Shown: positions 27,645-39,942 of the stretch, piece by piece
How positions within the stretch are numbered: position 1 is the first letter of the stretch
How the letters are laid out: each line of letters starts with the position of its first letter
Assembly (NCBI GenBank): GCA_903813345.2
Contig: CAIIXF020000006.1
Location: forward strand, 10,856,348 to 10,920,347
Reading direction: 5' to 3'
DNA: 64,000 bases
Origin: Owenia fusiformis
Lineage: Eukaryota; Annelida; Polychaeta; Sabellida; Oweniidae
The notes under the pieces: model-generated
The model's database searches: none
What the model was told of the DNA's origin: nothing
The model's input: only the letters and a program-made list of their open reading frames with translations
Position numbers and translations under genes: made by a program

Positions 27645-30600
27645 TTATTCCATTTTCTGCCTCTGTTCCTTTCTTTTCAGTCCATTTTTCCTCACAGGCA
27701 TCAATGCAGCAAAAGCCAACTTGAAATACCATGCCTCAGGAATCTTTGACAAGACTAAATTGAACTGGAAAAAAAGCAAAACATAAACAATTATTTGTAC
27801 TAGCCCATCTGTGCTTATAATTCTGGACCTATGGTCTGTTATTGATGGCAGACTGATTGGAGTTAATATAAAAATATATATTCCTCCAGCATGTAAGTGG
27901 ACTGCAAAAAAAGTAGTGTATCACTATAACTTATAAAATTGTCTACATTTCATGCCATTATATTTTTTAGTTTATTACATGGAGCTAGGTCTACATGGAG
28001 GGATAATGTAAGTATTCTATTCTATTGTTCTAATATTGTATTAATAGACTGAGTGCAACAGATGTAAATGAAAACTTCTAAAGATCACTAATAATATATG
28101 TGCATAAAAATATGTGAATTTCTATCTTGAAGTTGTGATTATTATAAGAGCATTCAATAATTACTAGTTGCATAGATTCTTGTTCAGTAGAAGCTGGGTC
28201 AAAAAGGTGAAGCTAATCTTTTCAAAATGTGTGTCATTGTTTCCCTTACAATTTGCCCTATCCTAATAGAAACTAAAGAAGGCAAAAATGTCCATTAAAA
28301 TGTTCATTAAAATGTAAAAGAGGGACATCTACTTATTGCCAAGTAACTTATAGTAAACTTATAGTAAAAAATAACATGGAATGTTGCAGGCAAAAATGTT
28401 TGTAATTCTCAACTTGTCTCTATTCTTTGTAGCACCTTTAACTATCGTTTGACCCAGTCTCTTTTAAACAGAACATTTTAATCAGTGCAGATCCATAGCC
28501 AGGCGGTGTGGGGGGGGGGGGCTTCTGGTAAACCCCCTGGCAGAAATTCTATAAAAATCATGCAGTTTTTCACCATTCTAATAATTCTTCGTGTGATTTT
28601 CTGCCCTCAAACTGAACCCCCTGGATTATTTTTGAAAAGTGAACCCCCCTTGGCAAAAGTTGTCTATGGGCCTGCAGTGGCTAAAGAAAAAACAGTCACA
28701 TACTGTTTGTGTGGGATTGTAGTTCAAAGACAGACTTTAAGGTGGTCTAGTGGTCATTCTTGTTTCGCTGCCTTCTTTTTCAATGCTTTCTTACGTATGC
28801 CTATATGCATAGGAACAGCCACCATATTTATCAACCACTCAGGCAGGGTTGAAACAATACTCCACTGTAAGCGAAAAGCGAATAAATTGTGATGTAGTCT
28901 AGCATTAAGCTCCTGCCCCCCCTCATTCTATCTCCTCTCCACCGGTAATAGTAAGAGTGGAAGGAGGGAGGGAGGCTAGGGCTTGATGTCAGACAAGATA
29001 TATTGTGACAGTACGGAAATATTGAAGTAGTATACAGTAAAACCTGTTGATGTGATACATACATTACACACTCAAAGTCTGGCTTGTACTTTGCTCAGGG
29101 GCAATTTAGGTTCAAACATGAAAGCCCATGGTTCAAACTAGGTACACATATGTTCTCATACTGACTTAATGTAGGCAGATTCACTGTAGTTGACCATACC
29201 AAAAACATTTGATTTATATATTTTGTGTTTGTTATATTCCTCACAGGTTTGATTGTATGAGAAGTTATCAGGTAAACATATTAAGATGTTAAATTTGTGG
29301 ATGCATGCATAGTGTTCTTGGTTGTAAATAGAGCAAGTGTGCATGGAATGAAACAGGCAAATTTGTTATTCACACATTCTAGAATTTTGTCTTTCTTCAT
29401 TGTTTGAAATCTTTCACTTTCTAAACAATACAGATTTTTTGTGAACTGTGCAAATTCTGGGAATTTATAAAATATTGAAAAATACTTGACTAAAATGTCT
29501 TCAAAAGTCAAATACAATTTCAGCAAGAAATTCAACAACAACAACAAGTGACCAATAGGATTATGACACAGTTAGACAGCTCAAAATCATGACATATGTC
29601 TGTAGAATCTATGCAAAATTACAGAAATTTTGTGGAAAATAATGCATAATATCTTGCAAAATTCTGGAATGTGTAATTATTTGTACATATGAGCAAGTTT
29701 CTCTGTGCCAATATTAGATCTACATTATGAAGAAGGTGATGTGTTAAGCAAGTCTAATATTTTCTCAAAGAAAAAGTTTTTAACCATATCTATATCGTTG
29801 TTATGATTTTAATATGCACTGACATATGCCTGCAAAATCTTTTTCAATACATTAGTTTATGTAAAAGTCTCTTAATTGTGTAAGCTACATGTCATTATGA
29901 ATTTAAAATATTTTGGAGTTATTAAGGATGAGGATTACAGCTTAATCAAGGATGACAATTTATAATATATATTACATAAATAAATATATTAAATATATAT
30001 CATCAAACAGGTATTTTGCAAAAGGAGGACGGAAAGTATCGCAACAGATTTTGGACAGTCATATGTTGGGTTTTGGCTATTTTCTGAGGTTCTAAACAGA
30101 TGCATATACTAGGCCAATGCATTACTTCCAGGAAGAGCACTCATAGGGATGATAAAATAATATCGACTTTGTGACAGGGAAGATGCAAACAACCCACCAA
30201 CATGTTATTCCTGAAATGTTGTCCTGATTTTCAACACCTTCCATCCCTGCTTTTTCAATTTTTGTTGCATCAATATGTTGCTTTTTGAGACACAGTTAAA
30301 CCCTTTTAAAGGAGTAAGTAAATCCAAATAAGTAATTCCTTGGATAAATATTTCCCATGTTATTTTCCCATAGGAAAAACTCAGCTTCATTTTGGTCACC
30401 CGTAATGGATATCTTTAAAACCCCTGATCTAATTACTGTTTCAAAGTCAAATTTATTTTATCATCTCTATGCGCGCTTTTCCTGGAGGTAATGCATTGGC
30501 CTAACTTTACGTCCTCCTTTTACAAATATCAAATAGGTTTCACTTAGGGATATTTCTAAGATAAGTTTAATTATATGAAATATTGCAAAATCAAATACAC

Positions 30601-33600
30601 ATGAGAGTAACTGTACAATGCTTAGATATGTCAGCAGAGAATAAGGAACTCAATAGAGTTCTTGGTTGAGATTGAAATATACTTTACAAACCATATTTCT
30701 TCAGTATGTGTATGAAAATTACATGACAACTTGTCCCTCAATCAATTCTGATAATTGTTGTTTCACTTTCACTTTTCTTTTTCTGTAAAGCTGCTAATTT
30801 TAAAGATATTTAATCTACTTTTTAATGGGGTATTAGATTTCATTTCCAATATCTAACAATTGATTTCCTCTTTTTTTTTATTTGAAAGCTAATGATGCCA
30901 GGACTAGATGATCTGTAAACATATTTGTTATGTTTTGGTATCAATTAATGAATGCATTATTCTCTCAATATTTAAAGTTGCAATTTTTTTTCTACGGGTT
31001 CCACGAAGTGTTTTTGCTGCAATGAAGTCATCTACTTTACCTGCATGGCATGAGAGAGACAGCCAAAAGTGCGGGACTCCACCCCCACTGTAGACAGAGC
31101 ACCCTTGACATATGTGGTAGGGTCAGGAGCGAAGAATGTTGGACGGCGAATCTTACTCAGCTTTGTAGCAACAAATGATGGGAGAACACTCTAAAATACA
31201 AAAACAAATTAAGTTGTCACATCCATCAAGACACACAACCATCAGCACAAGACAAAGACAATATAGCACTTTTTCAAAGTTCGATGAAAAAATGAACAGA
31301 ACATTAGGCTAACCATTCAGTAGCATCAAAAAGGGGTCATATGATTCATTATTAGGGGTGAGACGAGTCGATAAAATCCGATTCGAGTCGAATCTGATTC
31401 GAGTCGAATCTGATTCGAGTCAGAAAATGACGATTCGAGTTTCGAATCCGTTTCGAGTTGCGTAAAGTGCGAACAACATCGCTTTTGACCGTTCGTATTT
31501 TTAATGCGTCAATAGTGGAAAGCCGGAAATATAAACAAACACAATTCGTCGTAAGTTTATTCTGATTTTATTACATATATTCTTTCATTTATGTGTACAT
31601 ACAATATAATAATTTAATACAAGCATATCCAAGTCATTGAAACTTATATATTCAACGCAATATCGAGTAAAAACATGCATATTGACAGTATTTTTCTGAA
31701 TCTTTTTATTTTATCGAATTTTTTTCTCAACTCCAAAATGATTCGATTCATCAACTTCGACTCGATTCGACTCGACTCGAAGCCCCAAACCCGCGAGTCC
31801 TCGACTCATCGGGTTGTCGTCTCACCCCTATTCATTATCTATATGCTGGCTTTTGTCTGAGATAATCTGACAGCTATAATTTAAATTATAAGTCAATAAA
31901 TGTATGAATCAACATTCCTCCAATGAACAAAAATTTGATTGTTTTATAAAGTATACAGAAAAGATTAATCATATTTAAAAGATAAAACACATACCTGTAC
32001 TATGATCCCTTTAGATTTGTACTCAGCTTGAAGTGCTCTTGAGAAGAAGTCCATATAAGCCTGAAAATAAAGGTGCCATATTGAATTAACTTAACAAGTA
32101 GATGATTTTTCCCCCTACCCTATATCATTGATTTATCTTGGATTTTGGATTTAATGCTACATATCTTCAATAATTATTAAATAAATGAGGGGAGCCTTGT
32201 AACACATGTACAAGCCACCATTGATGTAAACTAATCACATACACACTGTACACTGCTGTAAACATACTTTGGTGGCAGAGTAGACTGTCATAAGAGGATT
32301 AGGGTGGACTGCAGATGCTGATGATATGTTGATGATGGCTCCTTTACGACGTTCAACCATTCCAGGCATGATTGCTTTCGTCATCTATCAACAAAAGTGA
32401 AGATAATTGATATGCATCACAAATTCAGAAATGTGAATCATTCAATAAATACAGGATGGAAAACAATTTCTGTAGATGCAAATGAAAATCCAGCTACTAC
32501 ATATTACATGATTTTTGATTCCTCTTTTAAACTTAGTTTCTCCTGTATCAAAAATTTCCACATTATTTTTCATTCAAGAAGTTACCATTATACTATAAAT
32601 GGCTCATTTCTGGACATCTGACTGCGTATTACCAAAATTTAGTTACACTTACCAACGTTACAGAGTAAATGTTACAGTTGATGAGGTCTATCAATTTCTG
32701 AAAAGATTAAAAATACTGTATTTTAAACATATACAAAATATTTAGTTTTGATAAATAAGATTATGATACATACTACATAGTATACATGTACATAGTATAC
32801 TATAGGGTTTAACCATCACCAAGCAGCAGGCAATTTTCTCTAAAAACAATACTTATTATTTTGAAGAACTTCACAATAGTTTCCATGTTAAATTATAGTA
32901 CTAATTTCCAATAATTTTAACTGTTATTTCAATTCATTTTCCCTGTTTTCAGAAATTTTAATTCTCATGAAATTATTTGAAATTGTAAATTACAAATTGC
33001 AATAATTGGCTGGGATTCCAGGAAAACTACTCTATTTTTACTTCAAGGTACAGATGTTAGATGTTCCATACCAAGCTGTAATGAACTTTTGTGTCAATGA
33101 TTTCTTACCTTATTTCCTCCTTCAATCTCTAAGAAAAACTCTGGGTGCTCATAAGCCATCCCAACATTGTTAACTGAAAGAAAGAAATCATACTCTGAAT
33201 GTTTTAATAGCCAGACAGTAACTTGTATTTGTGCAGTTTTACTGTAAATTGGTTTAATCGACAAGTGTTACATCAACATAATTCAGAATTCTGTTTTATA
33301 GATATGTCTTTTAGTTATTTGAACACATAAGAACAGGTCAGGTCTGACAGTGTCAAAGTGGAGTGACTGTTCACAAAGTTACCAGAAATCAACCTAATTT
33401 TTGGGATTGCCAAACACAACTTTCACATTTTATCCAGAAAAAGTATCACGGCAGCGATGGATGAAATAGTCTTTTATTAAAACATTTTTGAGTCATTCCT
33501 AACCCAAGGTCATTACAATATCACATTCCGGGGAATTCATATGTCACCCTTATTTGTTAGTTCATCAAAATATATAAATGATAAGTGCATGCTATTGCAT

Positions 33601-36600
33601 CCATTTTCAAATTTAGATGATTTGAGGTAACCTCACAAAAATTGAGACATCTTGTCCTGGTATAATGTGTTATGCCAAGTGTCACTCAAGGTTGTCTGTC
33701 TCAGCTCAACAAGGTTGTAAATACTAAGATTTACCAAAACCTGCTAATTTACTATGTGTATATACCTAACACTCCTATGTCCATGTTAGAAAGATCCTGT
33801 CCTATCTTATCATATATTTCCACTCCACCAGTGAAGTCAACTGGAATGCTCTTTGTCTTCACTTTCTCTTTGGATTCTAAAAGGAAAAAAAACATGTTCA
33901 TGAATCCAAATGTCATTAAAACTGGACAAAATTGTTCAGATTGGTAGGTTTTAAGGTTTTTCACATTGAAGTCTATGGTAAATTAAAATAGAATGATATA
34001 CAGGCTTTATCGTAATTGGACTTATGTTATGTCAAGACATAAGACATTGATGCATGAAATAGTTCACAGTTTTATGAGATTAATTAAAAACAAAATTTTC
34101 AAAAAGTTTGAGAAACCTAAACTTCAAATTGAAAAAACACAAAATCCAATTAAAAGTATTATACAAATATTGAATTCTGCGGAGTTGAACATCTGTATAT
34201 ATTTCTAAAGGTGTATTCACCATCGTGTTCGTGCTTTGAATAGTTGTTGACATTTTGAATACATTTGTAAAATCTTTATCCCGCGTTTGTTATACAGTAT
34301 TGAACCTTTTCTTGGGAGGACTTCCTGATACAACTTTACCGTCTGTCATATCGGATGAAAATACTTTTTACTAAATTCCCAGGAATTAAGTGATGTGACG
34401 TCATTTTAATTGAATATACACATAGTGGTATTCACTAAAAATGATGTCACTGCCGGTGAATACACTCTTCACACGTTTCCTAAGCAGAGAGACATGGAAT
34501 ACCTCTATATATTTATAGTCACATGGTATCTAATTGACCAATGAGAGAACGAGTATCACAGCATGGAAATAATAATGGTTTATATTTTTGAAAAAAAACA
34601 ATACTATAGCACTATAATGGTACAAAGTAAATGCACCATACCCATGACTCTAAGTATATAATGACATTGGTCTTATTGGGTAATAGTTACTACTTCAATC
34701 AATTCTGGTGATGATTTCTTTTCTTACCTATTTCCAGTGCAACATCAGCTAGTTTATCAGGATTCCTACTGATGAGTACAATGTTGAATCCAAGTTTGGC
34801 AAGCTGCAGATAAATAAAGTTGAACAGAGATTAAGACAGAGAGAATAATTATAGGATATATCCTACGAATTTGAGAAATACCATTTTTATCTGCAAGGTA
34901 ATATTGATATCTGCACGAAGAGCGAAGTGAACGAGTGCAGATATCAATATCTCCGAGTAGATTAAAATGATATTCTGAAAGATCATAGGATATTCTTATT
35001 ATCGTTCAATTAGTGTACTAAATGGATAATATCATTGAAAAATAAATTTCACAAAAATCAACAAGCGGAGTATATCGTAATTATCGTTGCAATATCCTCT
35101 GAATATTGTTTTTCCACATATGCACATATTGTACACATATGCACATATTTCTTTATTAATAAATTTGATATAGTTGGATCAAGTTTATCTTTAATTTAAT
35201 GTTATTATATACTTAGTACAGTAAGTGTAGGATAATATTTTTTTAAAACATACGAGGAGATAATGTGTTTTATTCCATAATAACATGTTTTCCCTGGGAA
35301 AATAACAGGGAATAAAAGTGTTATTTGAAAAATCCCGTATCAGATCCCGTATCAGCCAAAATCCCGTATCAGATCCCGTATTGGATCCCGTATCAGCAAA
35401 AATCCCGTATCAGATCCCGTATCAGAAATATTCCCGGTAATTTCTCTTGAGTTTTACGCTTTTCGTCTAGCATATCTCTACAGGAAGTAAAAAATCGTTT
35501 GGAAAATTGAAATTATTGAAATTATTATCATCTAGTTTACGTCTATTACTGTGACAAAGGTCTATTACTGTGACAAATATTAAATATTAAAATATTATGA
35601 AATAAATAGGTTATTGATGGTCGTGATGGAATATGGATTTATTCCTTGAGAAAATATGATATTGGCCTCAGAAAATATCATATTGAATGACACTCGGGCT
35701 ATCGCCCTCGGTCAATATGATATTTTCCTTGGCCAATATCATATTTTCCCTCGGAATAAAATCCATATTCCATCCCTCCCATTAAATAACCTCTATATCT
35801 TTACCTGCTGTTTGACTAATTCCAACATTAAAATTATCATTTATAATAAATTTCCCTCATATATCATTGAAAGATCTGTGAAGGCTGAAATAAATTTTCA
35901 CCTGTTGAGCATATGCCTTCCCAATACCATCTGTGGCTCCTGTTACAACTGGAAATACAAATGATAAACAATTGAAACAAAATTTAAACATAGAGAAACT
36001 TAACAGATTGTATCCAATGAACATCCTCTGATTGTAACAAATTTTGGTTTACTGTTTGAATAAAAAATAAATAATAGTTGGGTAGATTGTATTAGTCTTG
36101 AATTTCTAATTATATATTCCAACTGGATATACGATTAGGTATTAGGACTCATATCTATATCAAAAGTGTATATAAAATCAACTACTTCTCGGATGACATA
36201 AACAAACTAAAGCTTGATGAATTTGAGAAATAAATATAGATTATCATTTTTAAATTATTCCGATAATTTTCTATTCATCTTTTAAAAACATTCTTTGAAA
36301 TCATCAAGTAATACTTTCTGTTGGTTAATTATTTAGCTATTTTTCAGACACATTTTCAGAGGGCCGAAAAAGTTATTTCATCATGTTAAGGGTCATTCTG
36401 ACCATGTACATTGTGATCCTGGTCATGTAAATGATATGTGGAACTAGTTAAATTGACTAGGTCAAAGGTCAAAACAGGTCAAAACAGAACTCTAAGTTCA
36501 AAAAATGTCTAAAAATGCAACATATTCCTGTTGTAATTTGCTGTTAAGTACCACAGTACCTTAAGAATCTAAGTTGAACGAATGCAAATTACATAACAAA

Positions 36601-39600
36601 TATAGGGGAAATGGTCCTATCACCGCACGGGTACTCTGGAAAACTACTGACGATTTCAAATATGATAACTTCAACTTACTTTGAGAATATGAGATGAAAG
36701 ATAAACCTTTCTTCTAAAATTTAAGTAGTGTTTGACATTTCTAAATCTCAGAACACTAACACCTTAAGACCCCTTAGACTCGCATGTGCGGTGATCCTAA
36801 TTATCGCACAGTTATGTTTTAGATGTCATTTCACGATACTGTATATATTTCTCTGTTTATAACAGATACATACATATGCTATAATCATTTTCTATCAGTT
36901 TTAGTGTAAAATATCAACAAAATATACATTATACACTTACTTTTCTGTCTTTACTTGGAGGGGGGTCAAACTTTGTCAGACAAATTTCACTTCTTGTGCA
37001 ATAGCATTTATGACAATAGCGGGAGTAAAAAATTCTTAAAAAATGAAGAGATATTTCTAAATATATGAATAAATCATGAAGATTGGGAGTAATGGTGTAA
37101 CTGATTTTCGTAACACTGGTTTATAAGATGGTGGGTGCATATTTTAGCTATTTAGGACAATCGTGCGATAATTAGGACCGTGCGATAATTACGACCATTT
37201 CCCCTATGACTTATTGTCACCATGCATCTAGCCTTGTAGAAGCTAGGCTTTAGCATTTGTTGATATTTCTAAAAATCAACAAATGCTAAAGCCTTCTACA
37301 AAGGCTACCATGCGTCTAGACAATATCCTCTAGTCTGAAATTCTAGTCTGGATATAGACTAACCATGCGTCATGAAAAAGGTAAGTTAGATCTGAGACTA
37401 ACTCAGGTTAGATCTAGTGTTGTCGCGATGTGCCATAATCGTACATCGATGCATCGGCAATTTTCAGTAGTAAACATCGATGCACATCGCGATGTACATC
37501 GAGAAAAAATCAGAGAAAAGTGCACTGAAATACCGAAAGCTAATGCACTAAAATACCAAACAGAAGAAATTAATAAGAGTACGCTGGTACATCCGGGAAC
37601 TTCTAGTAACGGTGAAATGAAAGTAATTTTTTTTAGATTAATGGTTCATTTCGACTAGCTAAAACAGTTTTAAAGCAAAAGAATATCAGAAAACATTGGA
37701 AAATGAAATAAGACATGAGAAAGGTATGCGATTTGCGTCAAAATAAGATAAGAAAGGGTGATTTTTAGCAAATTAATTTTTCTCAAAAACATCGATGTTT
37801 TGTTTCAGACATCGATGCATCGCCAGAATCAGCTTTAGCGATGTATATCGCCATGTATCGATTAATCGCGACAACACTAGTTAGATCTACATTCAATTCC
37901 AGCGCGCCGGCTAATTGGAGAAAACCTGTGTTCACATCAGTAACAATTTGCGGTGTTTTAATGCCACCTTTTATAGTCTCTGGTGCTCGTTTTCACTTTG
38001 TTATATCGCTGATGTGGTTTACACTGTTGTTTTGTAAGAGTTTATTTTTGTTACTAAAATCTTGTCATGAAAATGAGTAGTTCAACGTCGTTAAACTCAA
38101 TAACGGCGTTATTTATTATTAAGAATTTTCTTGGGGCCATTATTGAGTTTAACCTCTTTACTATTCTTTCCATTGATGCAAGTTTTGGATCCACCGAAAC
38201 CATTTTTCCGCGATAACATGCAACTGATACTTGACAACAATATAAAAACACATAACATCAAGCGATTCAACACAATATTATTGTATTAAATGGTCATTTA
38301 TACAAGTAAAATGAGGTTAAACTTACCAATCTCTAAAATGACATTTCCGCATGTCCTTCATTGTGTCTGTTCGTCCCGGGTTAAAATTTAAACTATTGAA
38401 ACGAAATTGTTGTCAAATAGATTGATAATTATCACGCGATTACTCGGGATAAAATAGCCATTTTTGAGGATAGCAGGTATCTTTGATTGATTTATATAGC
38501 GCTTGTATACACACAAAATCGTTATTAATTGCAAACCTACTGTTCGTTGATGCAGTGTCGCAATGACGGTTAATTCCTGATACGATTTGCAATTTCGATG
38601 TTACCGGAGCCATGGGCTTTCAACTAGAAGGGTAGGCAACTTCCCATATTTCATACATAAACATTGCCATGGGTTTTCAAAATTGGAGAATGTACACATT
38701 CCAAGAAAATCTTATTTTGTACTTTTTATTGATGATTAAAAGAAATAACTCAAAAATAAAAACATGATCTTCTACATACATCTTGATAATTTAATAAAAA
38801 TTGGAATTCATCATAATTATGACAATACAGAAAGTGAACATTCTCCCACAAATTATGTTTTTAGTGGAATGTGTTCTTGAATAATTACCCACAATGCAAT
38901 ACTCAAAGAGAACATCTTGATAACTCTTATTCTTATTGGTCTCTTTTGTTTACTTTTATATGATATTGAATATATTTTATGCTTAAATCATATTAAAAAT
39001 TGATTTTTATTCAAATTAATACTAAAACATATACATTTATCTAATACTTTTTGAAATATTGCCATAAAAGGGAAGCATGTCATTGCTCATTTTGAAGGTC
39101 TCATGTTATTACATAGAGTTGCATACCCTTCTAGTTGAAAGCCCATGCCGGAGCTGACCGATATTTTCGTAAAATTCCAAACCTGTCTCCAATATTTTCG
39201 TAATTATGCATCAATATGGTCTAAGGGGGGTACGGGATGGTGTGTATGTATTTATAAGGTATGTATGCATGCTTGAATCACATTCTTTATGTAATATTAC
39301 CATGTTTTCGGAGTTTAATTAGTTCCGCATGTCGAAACCTGCTGAACGATTAAATGATCGCAACAAGGGCAAAATCATCATGGAAGTTAGACCTAGCCGG
39401 GGCCATAAGACATGTCAGATAAGAAACGAGGCCCAGGCTAGGTCTAATGTTGTTGGACTAGAAAATGAGACGTGATGGGGAATTTTTACCTGCCCATGAT
39501 CCAAACTTTTTGAGATTCGTAGACAATCCCAGCGGACCCGCGAGAACATGATTCTTGAAGACACTCAGGATTGCAGAGACTACCTTGAGGGCAACATAGG

Positions 39601-39670
39601 AGGCTGATACAGCACCGAATATTGCGAAAAATCGAGTATAATCACCAAGCATTTTATCGACAGGCGCCAT
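27645..39670 (-). CDS. HSD17B12: Very-long-chain 3-oxoacyl-CoA reductase (HSD17B12-type SDR), complete
   Basis: Exons in gene order: 39490-39670, 35902-35948, 34728-34803, 33766-33876, 33109-33173, 32653-32697, 32268-32384, 31995-32060, 31041-31190, 27645-27764. They total 978 nt, 325 residues plus TAA; the human protein is 312. All introns are GT-AG and phases agree. The N-terminal hydrophobic segment is at about residues 14-36. The cofactor motif TGATDGIG is at 63-70, NNVG at 140-143, the catalytic Ser at 197 and YSATK at 210-214. These are the classical short-chain dehydrogenase signature. ESRTFGCLSHAM and a basic tail LKRKEQRQKME suit the ER-membrane reductase. Known role: NADPH-dependent reduction of 3-ketoacyl-CoA in the microsomal elongation cycle. 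Its first exon lies head to head with the next gene. Confidence 0.95.
27765..31040. other. HSD17B12 intron 9
   Basis: A 3.3-kb intron before the last coding exon. It contains a G-rich/C-rich repeated fragment at about 28485-28700 and the foldback element at 30017-30524. The open frames at 28485-28892 and 28831-29064 overlap repetitive sequence on opposite strands and show no domain. Confidence 0.45.
30017..30524. mobile_element. Inverted-repeat element with AAAAGGAGGACG ends
   Basis: The left end gcaaaaggaggacg and right end cgtcctccttttac are inverted. A second inverted block, taggccaatgcattac at about 30110 and gtaatgcattggccta at about 30487, lies further in. It is probably a non-autonomous DNA element. 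No clear target duplication was identified. Confidence 0.6.
31353..31830. mobile_element. hAT-type MITE, 478 bp, with perfect 8-bp target duplication
   Basis: It begins TAGGGGTGAGACGA and ends TCGTCTCACCCCTA. The octamer TTCATTAT flanks both sides (31345-31352 and 31831-31838). Subterminal sequence iterates GATTCGAGTCGAATC-like palindromes. It is non-autonomous and lies in the HSD17B12 intron between exons 8 and 9. Confidence 0.9.
34850..34992. repeat. Imperfect palindrome around a GATATCTGCAC hairpin
   Basis: An inverted repeat gatatctgcac...gtgcagatatc with a CG-rich loop, enclosed by an outer aggatat...atatcct-like pair. It looks like a small foldback element in an HSD17B12 intron. Confidence 0.5.
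35331..35780. repeat. AATCCCGTATCAG tandem repeats and adjoining foldback
   Basis: Positions 35331-35425 hold several tandem copies of aatcccgtatcag and gatcccgtatcag. Positions 35628-35780 form an inverted repeat whose ends are ggaatatggatttattcc and its near complement, with several aatatgatattttcc-type inner repeats. The segment ends about 120 bp from HSD17B12 exon 2. Confidence 0.6.
36360..36564. mobile_element. Half copy of the TTAAGGTGCAGTGG foldback family
   Basis: It shares gtcattctgaccatg, gtgatcctggtcatgtaa and ccacagtaccttaa with the element at 23975-24327 in inverse orientation. Only one arm plus the centre is present, so it is truncated. Confidence 0.55.
36605..37204. mobile_element. 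TA-flanked MITE with GGGGAAATGGTC ends, 600 bp
   Basis: The left end GGGGAAATGGTC and right end GACCATTTCCCC are perfect inverse copies, each bordered by TA. The subterminal part repeats gcgataatta- and atcaccgca-type motifs in inverse orientation. No coding capacity. It lies in HSD17B12 intron 1. The exact target duplication is ambiguous because A and T continue outward. Confidence 0.65.
37230..37316. repeat. Long hairpin
   Basis: A stem built from ggctttagcatttgttga and its perfect reverse complement, extended on both sides by gtagaag/cttctac after a small bulge, with a loop of about 12 nt. It sits between two MITEs in HSD17B12 intron 1. The length and shape resemble a microRNA precursor, but it could equally be a tiny foldback element. 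Confidence 0.5.
37415..37879. mobile_element. hAT-type MITE, 465 bp, with perfect 8-bp target duplication
   Basis: It begins TAGTGTTGTCGCGAT and ends ATCGCGACAACACTA. GTTAGATC flanks both sides (37407-37414 and 37880-37887). Subterminal regions iterate CATCGATGCATCG-like palindromes. The small open frames inside are not genes. It lies in HSD17B12 intron 1. Confidence 0.9.
38611..39147. mobile_element. MITE with CATGGGCTTTCAACTAG ends, 537 bp
   Basis: The left end CATGGGCTTTCAACTAGAAG returns inverted at the right end. The 7-mer CCGGAGC stands directly outside both ends (38604-38610 and 39148-39154) and is probably a target duplication. AT-rich interior without coding capacity. It lies in HSD17B12 intron 1. 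Confidence 0.75.
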
Positions 39671-39942
39671 CGTACTTTCACCGGTACAAAAGGTCAAGGT
39701 CGGGTAGCAGAAAACCATTCAGCTGACTCTATATGAGTTTATAATTTGACCTCTGAGACAGCTAATAAACATTGCAGGAGATGTTCAATATGATCATGTT
39801 ATAGCCTCTTTCTTAATGTATCAATGAATGTGCATTGAATATGAAAAGTTTATGTATTGTTGAATATTTATGTATTTTTTTGTTTTACGGATTTCCCCCA
39901 TAGCCTCGATTTCAAATTATACATATCAGGGGAAATCCCAAG
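39671..39942. promoter_or_regulatory. Divergent promoter between HSD17B12 and PGAP6/TMEM8
   Basis: The two start codons point away from each other across 272 bp, so both genes must share this control region unless 5' UTRs overlap. A tandem nuclear-receptor-like half site AGGTCAAGGTCG lies at 39691-39702 and a TTGACCTC lies nearby. The PGAP6 start context CCAAGATGGCC resembles a YY1 site. No TATA box is obvious. Motif assignments are by eye. Confidence 0.55.
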
